Positions 33,166 to 41,791 of a DNA stretch of 64,000 nucleotides are shown here, piece by piece. Each line of letters begins with the position of its first letter. Positions within the stretch are counted from its first letter, which is position 1. Both the position numbers and the translations under genes were made by a program. The notes beneath the pieces were generated by a model that was not told the DNA's origin, searched no databases, and saw only the letters and a program-made list of their open reading frames with translations. Source of the stretch: DASZTV01 sp035550655 (GTDB lineage: Bacteria > Actinomycetota > Actinomycetes > JAFAQI01); NCBI GenBank assembly GCA_035550655.1, contig DASZOU010000016.1, positions 62,001 through 126,000 on the forward strand, given 5' to 3'.

Positions 33166-34605
33166 ATGACCAGTAACGGGACGTTCGGCCCTGCCCCGCG
33201 ACGCTCGCCGCTCCTAGCGTCGGAGGGGGTGATTGCTGTGGCCGACACCGCCGAACGGATGCTGCACACCGACGCGTTCAGCTGGTACATGGAGTCCGAC
33301 TCTCGACTGCGGTCGACCGTCGTCGCAGTGGCGCTGCTCGATCGCGCCGTCGACTGGGACTACCTGCGCGACCGCGTCGACCGGATGACCAGGCTGGTCC
33401 CGCACTTCCGAGCCCGCGTGGAGTCGCCGCCCCTGCGCCTCGGCCCGCCCCGATGGATCGTCGACGACGACTTCGACCTCGACTACCACCTGCGCCGGGT
33501 CCGCTTGCCCGAGCCGTCGGACTGGCAGACGGTGCTGGAGCAGGCGCGTATTGCGGCGATGGCGGACTTCGACCGCGACCGCCCGTTGTGGGAGGTGACG
33601 CTGCTCGAGGGTCTCGCGGACGGCAGGGTCGCGCTCATCACCAAGACCCACCACGCGCTGTCCGACGGCATCGGTGGCCCCGAGGTCCTGGCCCTCGTCG
33701 TCGACGGCACACGCGAAATGCCCACCCTCGAGATGCCGCCGGCGCCATCTCCTGATGGAGGCGGGATCGCGTCCCACACCCTCGCCACCCTTCGCGACGA
33801 CCTGGCGGAGGCTGCAGTGGTGGGTCGCGGTGCCGCGTATGCGCTGGCACGGGTGCCGCGGCGCGCCATCCACCCGGTCGGCAGTGGGCGCGACCTGCTG
33901 CGCGGCAGCGCCTCGGTCGCACGGATCGTCCGCCCGATCCTGCATCAGGCCTCACCACTTCTGACGCGGCGGACCAACCTCCGCGAGCTCACCACGATGG
34001 ATGCGCCCGTCGAGGAGCTGCACAGCGCAGCAGCCCGCGGCAACGGACACGTCAACGACGCGTTCCTTGCTGGACTCCTCGGCGGACTTCGTCAGTATCA
34101 CGACCACCACGGCGCAGATCTCCATGACTTGCGCGTGACGATGCCCCTGAGCATTCGGCGACCGGGAGATGCCATCGGGGGCAACCGGATCACACTGCTG
34201 CGCTTCGCCCTGCCCGCGAACGTGCTGGATCCCATCGAGCGGATCGAAGCGATCGGCCGGGTCACGCGAGCGTGGCGGCGCGAGCCTGCCATCGCCCACA
34301 CGCAGGCCATCGCGTTCGGCCTCAACCTGGTGCCGCGTAGCTACATCCAGGGCGTGTTGCGGCGGGTGGACTTCCTCGCCAGCGACGTCCCGGGACTCAC
34401 CGAACCGGTGTTCCTCGCCGGCGCGAAGGTGCTTGCCTACTATCCGTTCGGTCCGACGATCGGTACGGCGCTCAACGCGACGCTGATGTCGTACGCGGGA
34501 ACGGCCAATATCGGGCTGAACCTCGATGCCGGCGCCGTTCCCGACACCTCGACCCTCGTCGAGTGTCTGGGCCTCGGGTTCAAGGAAGTACCCAGCGCGG
34601 CGTGA
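33166..34605 (+). CDS. WS/DGAT acyltransferase, second copy
   Basis: A 479-aa paralogue of the 30126 gene. The active site THHALSDGIG is near residues 161-170, preceded by DRPLWEVTLLEG; the family C-terminal region is present with SDVPGLTEPVFLAG. The first ~24 residues precede the usual start, and a GTG near 33238 (VADTAERML) could be the real one. Monocistronic, divergent from the degenerate sensor gene. Confidence 0.92.
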   Translation: MTSNGTFGPAPRRSPLLASEGVIAVADTAERMLHTDAFSWYMESDSRLRSTVVAVALLDRAVDWDYLRDRVDRMTRLVPHFRARVESPPLRLGPPRWIVDDDFDLDYHLRRVRLPEPSDWQTVLEQARIAAMADFDRDRPLWEVTLLEGLADGRVALITKTHHALSDGIGGPEVLALVVDGTREMPTLEMPPAPSPDGGGIASHTLATLRDDLAEAAVVGRGAAYALARVPRRAIHPVGSGRDLLRGSASVARIVRPILHQASPLLTRRTNLRELTTMDAPVEELHSAAARGNGHVNDAFLAGLLGGLRQYHDHHGADLHDLRVTMPLSIRRPGDAIGGNRITLLRFALPANVLDPIERIEAIGRVTRAWRREPAIAHTQAIAFGLNLVPRSYIQGVLRRVDFLASDVPGLTEPVFLAGAKVLAYYPFGPTIGTALNATLMSYAGTANIGLNLDAGAVPDTSTLVECLGLGFKEVPSAA

Positions 34606-34665
34606 TCGCCGTACCCAGGTGGGTCAGGCTCGAGACCCTCGTCCTTGCCCTGTATCTCGACAGTA

Positions 34666-34681
34666 ATTGTAGGAATGCAAT
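34666..34681. promoter_or_regulatory. Inverted repeat before marR (ATTG-N8-CAAT)
   Basis: ATTGTAGGAATGCAAT has ATTG/CAAT arms and ends 10 bases before the MarR start codon, where a bound dimer would cover the -10 region. The outline ATTG-Y-A-N4-TGCAATA is repeated at 42699 in front of the ABC transporter operon. Confidence 0.55.
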
Positions 34682-34691
34682 ACTGGACGGC

Positions 34692-35171
34692 ATGCGGCAG
34701 GCAAGCTCTCCCTCCTCGGAGTCCGCGACCGACACGCTGATCACCGCGAGCCGCGCGTTGGTGGCAATTGCCGCGAAGTCGCTGGCAAGGGTCGACGATC
34801 AAGTGACGCTGCCGCAGTACCGCGCGTTGGTCGTGCTGGCGAGCCGAGACGGACTTCGGCCGGTTGACCTCGCCGATGCGCTCGACGTGAGCCCGTCGAC
34901 CGCGACGCGCATGTGTGACCGGCTGGTGCGCAAAGAACTCGTAGAACGCGTCCATCGCGACAGCGACCGGCGTGAAGTCGAGCTTCGGCTCTCAGCCGAC
35001 GGGCGTGCCTTGGTGGGGGAGGTCACCGCCCACCGCCGTCGCGACCTTCGCCGGGTTCTGGCCCGCATCAACGCCGAGGACCAGGCGCTGCTCATCGAGG
35101 CGCTGCGAATCTTCAACGCCGCCGCCGGGGAGGCACCCGAGAGCACACTCGCGCTCGGCATGTCGCTGTGA
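34692..35171 (+). CDS. MarR family transcriptional regulator
   Basis: A 159-aa winged-helix regulator: LRPVDLADALDVSPSTATRMCDRLVRKELVER is the recognition region (about residues 60-92), and DRREVELRLSADG is the wing. The ATG at 34692 follows an AT-rich inverted repeat typical of an autoregulated MarR promoter. It is translationally coupled to the ClC gene (GTGA overlap), so it likely controls chloride channel expression, and possibly the ABC operon at 41-42.7 kb that has a similar operator. Confidence 0.9.
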   Translation: MRQASSPSSESATDTLITASRALVAIAAKSLARVDDQVTLPQYRALVVLASRDGLRPVDLADALDVSPSTATRMCDRLVRKELVERVHRDSDRREVELRLSADGRALVGEVTAHRRRDLRRVLARINAEDQALLIEALRIFNAAAGEAPESTLALGMSL

Positions 35172-37045
35172 CCTCGCCGCGCTGGCCGTGGCGGCCGAGC
35201 GCGGCACTTCCGTTCCCGGTCGATCTTCGCGCCTCGATGTTCGACTGGATTCGAGGGTCCGCGACCGGTCTGGTGCCGCTCGGGGTCCTGGTCGGCGCCG
35301 GCGCCGGCGCGGGCGCCGTGTTGTTCCGGTACCTGATCCTGTGGGTGACGGAGCTCAGCACTGGACGCGACGACTACAGCAACGCCGGGCATGTCTCGAG
35401 CCCCCACTTCCCCGGCCTCGGCATCTACTTCGTGCTGCTGGTTCCAGTCCTCGGCGGGCTGGTCTACGGGCCGTTGATCGACCGCTTCGCCAAGGAGGCA
35501 CGCGGACACGGCGTTCCGGAGGTCATGCTTGCTGTCGCCGAACGCGGCGGACGCATTGCCCCTGCGGTAGCGGCCGTGAAGTCCGCGGCGTCCGCGCTGT
35601 GCATCGGTACCGGCGGATCAGTCGGCCGCGAGGGTCCGATCGTGCAGATCGGATCGGCTCTCGGGTCGACGATCGGGCAGCGACTGAGGCTGCCCGAGAG
35701 CCGGCTGCGGCTCATGGTTGCGTGCGGCGCTGCCGGCGGGATCTCGGCGACCTTCAACGCGCCGATCGCCGGGGTGTTCTTCGGCCTCGAGATGATCCTG
35801 CGCGACTTCGCCACGGAGTCCTTCGGCATCGTGGTGCTCTCGTCTGTCACTGCGGACGTCATCGGGCGGGCGGCATTCGGCAACCAGCCGTTCTTGCCGC
35901 TTCCCTCCTTCACCATCGGCTCCGGGTGGGACTACGCGCTCTACGCCGTCCTCGGTGTGGTCGCCGCCGCGGTCGGGGTCGCGTTCATCCGAGTGCTGTA
36001 CGGGATGGAGGACCTGTTCGACCGATGGTGGCCCGGCCCCGCCTGGCTACGCCCCGCTACCGGCGGGATTCTGCTGGGGGCCCTGCTGCTGGCGCTGCCA
36101 GAGATGTACGGCGTGGGTTATCCCGTTCTCGAAGCCGGCGTGAAGGGCCATTACCACGGGGGCTTCCTCATGCTCCTGCTCGCAGGGAAGCTGCTCGCGG
36201 TGTGCCTCACCATCGCGATCGGCGGCTCGGGCGGAGTCTTCGCGCCGTCGCTGTTCATGGGCGCGATGCTCGGCACCGCGTACGGCGACTTGGCGCACGT
36301 TCTGTTCCCCGGCGAGGCCGGACCGGCGGGTGCGTTCGGGCTGATCGGCATGGGTGCGGTCTTCGCCGGTGCGGCACGTGCGCCGATCACCGCCGTCCTG
36401 ATCATCTTCGAGCTCACCGGCGACTACCGCATCGTGCTTCCGCTGATGGCCGCCATCGTGCTCGCCACCATCACGTCGAGCCTGCTCTCGGCGGACACCA
36501 TCTACACGCTGAAGCTGCGGCGGCGCGGCATCGACCTGCAACGCGGTCGCGCCACCAACGTCATGACGCTGGTCAAGGTCAGCGAGGCGATGCGCCCGGT
36601 TCCCAACCCGCTGCGCCAGTCCGTACCCCTCGCAGAGATCCTCGACCGGTTCGACGCTGAGGATGTCGATGCGCTACCGGTCGTCGACGCCGAAGGGCGC
36701 TACCGCGGCACCGTCACGACCGCGCAGCTCGAAGCGGGCGCCCGCGACGACGCTCTCGACGCCACCGCAGGCGAGCTCGCCATCGCCGCCCCCACGGTGC
36801 GCCTCGACCAGACCCTCGACGATGCACTGCGCGTGCTCGTCGGCAACGACCGGTCGGGGGTACCTGTCGTCGATGGCGCGGCCGTCGCCGGCTGGCTCAC
36901 CCACCGCGACGTCCTCCGCGCCTACAGCAACCGCGCACACCCTGCGGCTGCCGACCAGCGCCTCCCGCTCCCCTCCATGTTCGCTCGTCCACCCCGCCGC
37001 GATCCGTCCGCCACATCACGCGACGCAGAGCCACCCCGCCGGTAG
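35168..37045 (+). CDS. ClC-type chloride channel/transporter with CBS domains
   Basis: A 625-aa membrane protein. The ClC core has GHGVPEVM (first anion motif), GGSVGREGPIVQIG near residue 150 with the gating Glu, and GGSGGVFAPSLFMGA. Two CBS domains fill residues about 460-600 (VSEAMRPVP..., AAPTVRLDQTLDDAL) and may bind nucleotides. The gating Glu is present, so it could be a Cl-/H+ exchanger. The first anion motif has His where E. coli ClC has Ser. Coupled to marR. Confidence 0.92.
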   Translation: MTSPRWPWRPSAALPFPVDLRASMFDWIRGSATGLVPLGVLVGAGAGAGAVLFRYLILWVTELSTGRDDYSNAGHVSSPHFPGLGIYFVLLVPVLGGLVYGPLIDRFAKEARGHGVPEVMLAVAERGGRIAPAVAAVKSAASALCIGTGGSVGREGPIVQIGSALGSTIGQRLRLPESRLRLMVACGAAGGISATFNAPIAGVFFGLEMILRDFATESFGIVVLSSVTADVIGRAAFGNQPFLPLPSFTIGSGWDYALYAVLGVVAAAVGVAFIRVLYGMEDLFDRWWPGPAWLRPATGGILLGALLLALPEMYGVGYPVLEAGVKGHYHGGFLMLLLAGKLLAVCLTIAIGGSGGVFAPSLFMGAMLGTAYGDLAHVLFPGEAGPAGAFGLIGMGAVFAGAARAPITAVLIIFELTGDYRIVLPLMAAIVLATITSSLLSADTIYTLKLRRRGIDLQRGRATNVMTLVKVSEAMRPVPNPLRQSVPLAEILDRFDAEDVDALPVVDAEGRYRGTVTTAQLEAGARDDALDATAGELAIAAPTVRLDQTLDDALRVLVGNDRSGVPVVDGAAVAGWLTHRDVLRAYSNRAHPAAADQRLPLPSMFARPPRRDPSATSRDAEPPRR

Positions 37046-37164
37046 CGACGTCACGAAGCATTCACACTTCTTGGGGTCGGCATCGACGAGCTCGACAGGC
37101 GCGCGGCTAGTCACGACGAGGACCTACTGAGCTGATGCCCGACCCGAACCGTCTGGCGTTGTCG

Positions 37165-37557
37165 TCAGCGAGCAGATGCGGCTCGGCCGTCCGACGCTGA
37201 CAAGCCGCAACCGTCAGGCGCCGCGGGCGCTCCCGTCACCTTGAAGGTGCGAAGCAGACCCGTACTCGACAGTCTGGCAAGTAACGGCCGCGAGGGTCGC
37301 TCGAGGATCATCTGTACTCCGAGCACGGCGGCGAGACGACGACATGCGATGAGCGTACGAAGCCCAACGCCGTCGACCGCGGTTACCCGCGAAGTGTCAA
37401 CTGCCACCCGACCGCTGGAGTCGTGTGACGCCTGCAGCACGGCGTCACGCAGGCGACCCACGCAGCTGAGGCCGAGCCTGCCGGCCAGAAGGATCTCAAC
37501 GTCGCCGTTCGCCCGTTCATGGGCGAGGACGACTGAGCGCGGCTCGCAGTCAGTCAT
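37165..37557 (-). CDS. STAS domain protein (anti-sigma factor antagonist-like)
   Basis: A 130-aa single STAS domain with the VAVDTSRVTAVDGVGLRTLI core. In antagonists such as SpoIIAA this loop reads DSSGL, with a phosphorylated Ser; here it is DGVGL, so classic phospho-control is doubtful. ATG 37557 is used because the space above it holds the direct repeat and the stop of the GerMN gene; a start at 37677 would overlap both. No anti-sigma kinase is nearby. Confidence 0.75.
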   Translation of the reverse strand: MTDCEPRSVVLAHERANGDVEILLAGRLGLSCVGRLRDAVLQASHDSSGRVAVDTSRVTAVDGVGLRTLIACRRLAAVLGVQMILERPSRPLLARLSSTGLLRTFKVTGAPAAPDGCGLSASDGRAASAR

Positions 37558-37641
37558 GGCACTCCGCACGAGGCGTCGGCGTATTCGTTGACGAGACCAG
37601 CCTGGCCCGGCCATATGACGCTTCTGCGACAGATCCTCAGT

Positions 37642-37657
37642 CGTCACATAACCGTCA
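37642..37657 (-). promoter_or_regulatory. TGACG-N6-TGACG direct repeat upstream of STAS gene
   Basis: On the plus strand CGTCA begins at 37642 and 37653, exactly 11 bp apart; read in the direction of the STAS gene this is TGACG-N6-TGACG, 85-100 bp before its ATG. The same layout precedes the second STAS gene and the small gene at 40763. Confidence 0.6.
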
Positions 37658-38221
37658 TGAGGATTCGGGCGACTCACGCTGGAAGTCGGCGCGGGTGCGC
37701 GGGCCAGGGGCCAACGAGCCCGTGCCGTTGGGCACCTCGATCGGGCGCCCGTTCAGCACGAACCGCACTGCGTCGATGTAGCGAGAGGCGGTGGCGGTGT
37801 ACACGATCTGCGCCACCGCCAGCACCTGCTGGCTACCTCCCGCGGCGCCGAACGTAGCGCTGAGATCCACGGTCGCAACGGTGCCTTGGAGGTCGAGTGA
37901 GTACAGGTGAGTCTGGGCCGGGATATCACTCGCCAGCCCGTGGGCGCTTTCGGCCGGGGTCGGTCCGGCTAGCAAGCTGCGAAGTGCTTCAGCCGGCACA
38001 TTGAGCCCGGTGATCTGCCGTTGCCTCGCAACCAAGTGGTGTCCTTCCACGAGGTAGACGACCGCATGTGGCCCCGTCGGAGGAGCGCTCGGCGTGGCGA
38101 ACCGGCTGGCAAGAAGCCCGTAAGGGACGGTCGAGGAGTCGATGCGGTGGACCTTGCCTGAGGCCGGGAGACCGCACGACGCCACGCCCAGCAGCACGAC
38201 GAATGCCAACCAGCGACGCAT
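37655..38221 (-). CDS. GerMN-domain lipoprotein
   Basis: A 188-aa secreted lipoprotein: signal peptide MRRWLAFVVLLGVASC with a lipobox (GVASC) placing the lipid on Cys16, then a GerMN domain (residues about 70-170, LRSLLAGPTPAE and SLDLQGTVATVDLSATFG). It is the third gene after an MtrA/MtrB-like pair, overlapping the kinase by one base, as lpqB follows mtrAB in many actinobacteria, but it lacks the large C-terminal beta-propeller of LpqB. It probably tunes the sensor from the outer membrane face. Confidence 0.85.
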   Translation of the reverse strand: MRRWLAFVVLLGVASCGLPASGKVHRIDSSTVPYGLLASRFATPSAPPTGPHAVVYLVEGHHLVARQRQITGLNVPAEALRSLLAGPTPAESAHGLASDIPAQTHLYSLDLQGTVATVDLSATFGAAGGSQQVLAVAQIVYTATASRYIDAVRFVLNGRPIEVPNGTGSLAPGPRTRADFQRESPESS

Positions 38222-39600
38222 CAGTGCGCTCCGCTCGTCGGTAGTTCGAGCTGGAAGCGCGCGCCACCTCCGGGGCGGTTTCGTACGGCGACGTGACCAC
38301 CGTGCCAGCGCGCGTGCTCGCGGACGATGGCGAGGCCGAGTCCGGTACCGCCTTGTGACCCGCGACGACGCGACAGCCGTCCCCGAGCGAACCGGTCGAA
38401 GATGCGCTCGACGTCAGCGGCCGGCACGCCGGGGCCCATATCGTCGACGACGACGGCAACTGCGTCGTCGAGCGGCTCGACTGCCACCCGGACGATGCCA
38501 CCACCGTGGCGCTGCGCGTTGTCGAGCAGGTTGCGCAACGCCTGCTCGAGTCGACGCTTGTCCCCCTCCACTGTCGCGTCGAGCAGCCGGCTGTCGATAT
38601 CGGTCGTCACCTCGCCGTACCGTCCCTCCGCGAGGACCTGCAAAACCAGCTCGCAAATCCGGATCGATTCGCGATCGACCGGCGCGCCGGGCTCGTCCGC
38701 CCGCGAGATCTCCAGCAAGTCCTCGACCAGACGCTGGAAGCGCTGCACCTCCCCCGACAGCAGGTCCAGCGCATCGGCTCCGCGGGACGAGAGCTCGTTG
38801 CGACGCCCCTGCAGCACAGAAAGCGCCGTCGACAGCGTGGTGAGGGGAGAGCGGAGCTCGTGGCTGACATCCCCCGCGAACCGCGCGTCTCGCTCTATGC
38901 GCTCCTTCAACGCATCGACCATCGCGTTGAAGCTGTCTACCAAACCGCCGAGCTCGACGTCGGTTTCCGGGGGCAGCGACGTCTGGAAGTCGCCTACCGC
39001 GATCCGCTCCGCCGCCGCCGCGACGCTCCGCAGCGGTGCGGTGAGCCGTCGACTGGCCCACCAGCCGACTACAGCACCAGCGAGGGTCGCAGCGGCGGCT
39101 GCGGCGGCGAGAACCGCCCGTAGCACTTCGAGAGTCCGGGAAAGCGCGGTTTCGTTCGTGATCTGGAAGTAGGCGCCGTCGACGCTGGGCAATGGGATGC
39201 CCTCAGCCAGCGCCGGTGCGCCGTTGATGCGGATCCACGCCTGCACGACCTCACCGTCGCGCACCGGCAGCTTGACCGCTGCGGGCAGACCGTCACGAGA
39301 AACCGTCAATGACGTCGAGTACCAGCGACCGCCCTGCTCGATCAACGCATTGGTGCCGATGCCGGCCGGAAGCACGTCAAGCAGAGCCGGGACGTTCGGG
39401 TTCTGGGCCTGCATGCCGCCGCGGACGACAGCAGCGTTGAAATATGCCTGGCGAAGCACGGTGTGCTCCTGCTCCCGGGCGAGGTAGCGCCGCGACAGGA
39501 AGTACGTGGTCGACGCCAGCAGCGTGGAGACCAACAACGCACCGACACCGAAGGTCACAGCAAGCCGCACGGACAGCCGCAGCCGTCGCCGTGTTCGCAT
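38221..39600 (-). CDS. MtrB-like sensor histidine kinase
   Basis: A 459-aa kinase: helix near residues 10-32, an extracellular segment of ~130 aa, a second helix near 170, a HAMP domain, SHELRSPL with the phospho-acceptor His near 244, and an HATPase domain (NLLDNAQRHGG, DDMGPGVP, GGTGLGLAIV). ATG 39600 overlaps the response-regulator stop by one base. The order regulator-kinase-GerMN lipoprotein resembles mtrA-mtrB-lpqB, but length and context suggest a paralogue. Confidence 0.9.
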   Translation of the reverse strand: MRTRRRLRLSVRLAVTFGVGALLVSTLLASTTYFLSRRYLAREQEHTVLRQAYFNAAVVRGGMQAQNPNVPALLDVLPAGIGTNALIEQGGRWYSTSLTVSRDGLPAAVKLPVRDGEVVQAWIRINGAPALAEGIPLPSVDGAYFQITNETALSRTLEVLRAVLAAAAAAATLAGAVVGWWASRRLTAPLRSVAAAAERIAVGDFQTSLPPETDVELGGLVDSFNAMVDALKERIERDARFAGDVSHELRSPLTTLSTALSVLQGRRNELSSRGADALDLLSGEVQRFQRLVEDLLEISRADEPGAPVDRESIRICELVLQVLAEGRYGEVTTDIDSRLLDATVEGDKRRLEQALRNLLDNAQRHGGGIVRVAVEPLDDAVAVVVDDMGPGVPAADVERIFDRFARGRLSRRRGSQGGTGLGLAIVREHARWHGGHVAVRNRPGGGARFQLELPTSGAH

Positions 39601-40295
39601 CAGGCGTCGAACTTGTAGCCGAATCCACGAACCGTGACCACCCGGGTCGGGTTCGCCGTATCGCCCTCGATCTTGGCGCGGAGCCGACCGATGTGGACAT
39701 CGACGATCCGAGGGTCGCCGAAGTAGCCGTAGTCCCACACCCGGTCGAGCAGCACCTCACGGGTGAACACGCGGCCGGGGTGCTGCATGAACTCGAGCAG
39801 GAGCCGAAACTCGGTTTTGGTGAGATGCACCGACTGGCCATCAACACGCACCTCACCGCGATCCGGGGCCATCCAGACGCCGGCGCCTCGAAGCTCCGAT
39901 GACCCGTCCAACGTGGCGGTCGGCTGAAGCCGACGCCTGAGCGCCCGGATCCGGGCGGTGAGCTCCGGCATGTCGAACGGCTTGCGAATGTAGTCGTCCG
40001 CGCCCGCCTCGAGTCCGGCGACGACATCGTGGCTGTCCGCCCGCGCGCTCACCACCAGGATCGGCACGTCGTGCTCCCGCCGGATCCGACGGCAGCATTC
40101 GAAGCCATCGATGCCCGGCAGCATCAAGTCGAGCAGGACGACGTCGGGAACCTCACGGCCGATGCTCTCCAACGCGGTCTCGGCATCGGCCGCGTCGACG
40201 ACGCGGTAGCCGTGGTCTTCCAGGGCAAGGCGCAATGACGCGCGGATCCGATCGTCGTCATCGACCACCAAGACCGAGTCAGACACGCCGTCCAT
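39600..40295 (-). CDS. OmpR-family response regulator, MtrA-like
   Basis: A 231-aa regulator: receiver with DDDD pocket and phospho-acceptor Asp56 (LLDLMLP), and a winged-helix DNA-binding domain with LTKTEFRLLLEFMQHPGR and VWDYGYFGDPRIVDVHI. ATG 40295 is chosen for its GGGGGA ribosome site; an upstream GTG at 40316 lacks one. It pairs with the kinase downstream. OmpR proteins bind direct repeats with ~11-bp spacing, so it is a prime candidate for the TGACG-N6-TGACG sites near it. Confidence 0.92.
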   Translation of the reverse strand: MDGVSDSVLVVDDDDRIRASLRLALEDHGYRVVDAADAETALESIGREVPDVVLLDLMLPGIDGFECCRRIRREHDVPILVVSARADSHDVVAGLEAGADDYIRKPFDMPELTARIRALRRRLQPTATLDGSSELRGAGVWMAPDRGEVRVDGQSVHLTKTEFRLLLEFMQHPGRVFTREVLLDRVWDYGYFGDPRIVDVHIGRLRAKIEGDTANPTRVVTVRGFGYKFDA

Positions 40296-40319
40296 TGTCC
40301 CCCGCAGGACCTGCACGTG

Positions 40320-40604
40320 TCAGACGAGCGCCATCGAGTCGAGCAGCGCACGCCTTCCCGCGTCGGTCGCTACCGTGATACACACGCCGTTGTCCAGACG
40401 CCGGCAAAGCAACAAGCAGTCGGAGACTGCCGATGAGGCCTCTGGGATGTAGGTCGTCACCGCGCTCAGGTCGAGCTCGACTCGACTGGGCCAGTCCCGC
40501 ATCACCTCGCGACAGACGCTGCCGAGAGCAAGCGCCGCCGCGCTGTCGAGCAACCCGTCGATGCTGACTCGAGCGACCTCACCGCGCTGATAGACCACGC
40601 TCAT
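40320..40604 (-). CDS. Small STAS domain protein
   Basis: A 94-aa STAS-like domain: VARVSIDGLLDSAAALALG and RVELDLSAVTTYIPEASSAVSD, where the usual IDSSGL loop is IPEASSA. It has a strong ribosome site (GAGGAGG, 10 bases before ATG 40604). It lies just upstream of, and in the same direction as, the MtrA-like regulator (25-base gap), so they may share a transcript. The function could be partner binding in sigma-factor control; no kinase partner is seen here. Confidence 0.7.
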   Translation of the reverse strand: MSVVYQRGEVARVSIDGLLDSAAALALGSVCREVMRDWPSRVELDLSAVTTYIPEASSAVSDCLLLCRRLDNGVCITVATDAGRRALLDSMALV

Positions 40605-40665
40605 ACGTTGGCCACCTCCTCGTCCAATGATGGGGAGGGCGTACGACGTCTTCGCGCCGGGCTGA

Positions 40666-40717
40666 TGACGGTTTCGTGACGGTCGTCACGGTGCGTCGAC
40701 CCGTCACAAGATCGTCA
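40666..40717. promoter_or_regulatory. Double TGACG/CGTCA direct-repeat region between STAS gene and 40763 gene
   Basis: Plus-strand TGACG starts at 40666 and 40677 (11 bp apart), about 82-97 bp before the ATG at 40763. CGTCA starts at 40684, 40702 and 40713; the last two, 11 bp apart, read TGACG-N6-TGACG towards the STAS gene, about 98-113 bp before its start. An inverted repeat CGTGACG/CGTCACG (40675-40690) joins the two sets. Each divergent gene thus has its own correctly oriented pair. Confidence 0.65.
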
Positions 40718-40762
40718 CGCGGCGCGCGCGGAATCGCCATGAAGGCTTGCCAGGGTGGAGGA

Positions 40763-40966
40763 ATGCACAGCTACGTGAGGCCTGAAGAACCAACCGCGCG
40801 GGCGGTATGGATCGTCTGTCTCGAATGCCGCTCGTCGCGGGCCGTGGCAACCCGGTCCGAGTACATGCGGTTCGACGAGGTTCACCGCCAGATGTGTGGC
40901 CGGAACGCGACCGTGACCGCGATGTTCGGTGACTTCGACCAAGTGCTTGGTTTGCCCGCGTCTTGA
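40763..40966 (+). CDS. Small hypothetical protein (67 aa)
   Basis: Starts MHSYVRPEEPTARAVWIVC and contains CLEC plus a third Cys in RQMCGRN, so a small zinc or regulatory fold is possible. No family recognised. GGAGG sits directly before ATG 40763; ATG 40739 (MKACQ) is an alternative start. The upstream direct repeats suggest regulation by an OmpR-type protein. Confidence 0.5.
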   Translation: MHSYVRPEEPTARAVWIVCLECRSSRAVATRSEYMRFDEVHRQMCGRNATVTAMFGDFDQVLGLPAS

Positions 40967-40990
40967 AGCACGGCGGCAGCGGACCGACGC

Positions 40991-41791
40991 CTACGCGTGC
41001 AGGTCGCGCCTGTGGAACGCAGCCACGCCGGCTGCCACGGTCACCAAGCTGACCGCGACCAGTACGCCGACCTCCTTCCCGTCAAAGCCGCCGGTCAGCG
41101 GGTCACCGGCGAGATACCAGCGCCACAGCGTGAGCGGGCGCACGTCGTACAGCGGGTGCACGGTCGCGCTCAACCCGTACACGACGTAGGAGACGAACGT
41201 GTATCCGGCAGTGGCCGCGATGCCGACCGAACGGTGACCCGTGGCGGCAGCGATCGCCTGGGCACCGAGGCCCAACGCCGTACACAACAACCCCATCTGC
41301 ATGCAGGTCGCGACCAGGTTGCCGTAGGGAAGCGCCAAGTGCGACGGATCCCGAAGCGCGACGATCGCCGCTGTGCAAGCAAGCGTCAAGACCGACACCC
41401 CGATGACGACGGCGAAGGCCTTCTCGATGTAGAGGCGGCCGCGCGCCACCGGCTGCGACAGCAGCAGGTCGAGGGTGCGGTCCTCTTCCTCGCCCGCGAC
41501 CGAGCTTGCACCCCGTCCGATCGCGAAGACGAGCAAAACGGCGGGCAGGAAGAACGCGAATAGCTGCGTCCTGAGATACCCGGACGGCGAGGTGAGGCTG
41601 GAGCCGCCGAGCAGAGCCTGCAGCGTGGGCGACATGTCGCCGTACACCTTGTCGAGAGAGGGGTTCGCCCGAACCGTCGGGTAGATCGCTGCGATCCCGG
41701 CGACCAGCCCCGCGACGGACGCCGCCCACATCAGCAGCGAGGTACGGCGAAGCCTCAGGTCGCTGGCGGTGACGCCGAGTGCGCTCTTCAC
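40991..41791 (-). CDS. ABC-2 type transporter permease
   Basis: A 266-aa permease with about six helices. EEEDRTLDLLLSQPVARGRLYIEKA is the ABC-2 family's conserved cytoplasmic segment after the second helix. It forms an exporter with the ATPase encoded just upstream (4-base overlap). The substrate is unknown; drugs or lipids are typical. Confidence 0.88.
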   Translation of the reverse strand: MKSALGVTASDLRLRRTSLLMWAASVAGLVAGIAAIYPTVRANPSLDKVYGDMSPTLQALLGGSSLTSPSGYLRTQLFAFFLPAVLLVFAIGRGASSVAGEEEDRTLDLLLSQPVARGRLYIEKAFAVVIGVSVLTLACTAAIVALRDPSHLALPYGNLVATCMQMGLLCTALGLGAQAIAAATGHRSVGIAATAGYTFVSYVVYGLSATVHPLYDVRPLTLWRWYLAGDPLTGGFDGKEVGVLVAVSLVTVAAGVAAFHRRDLHA

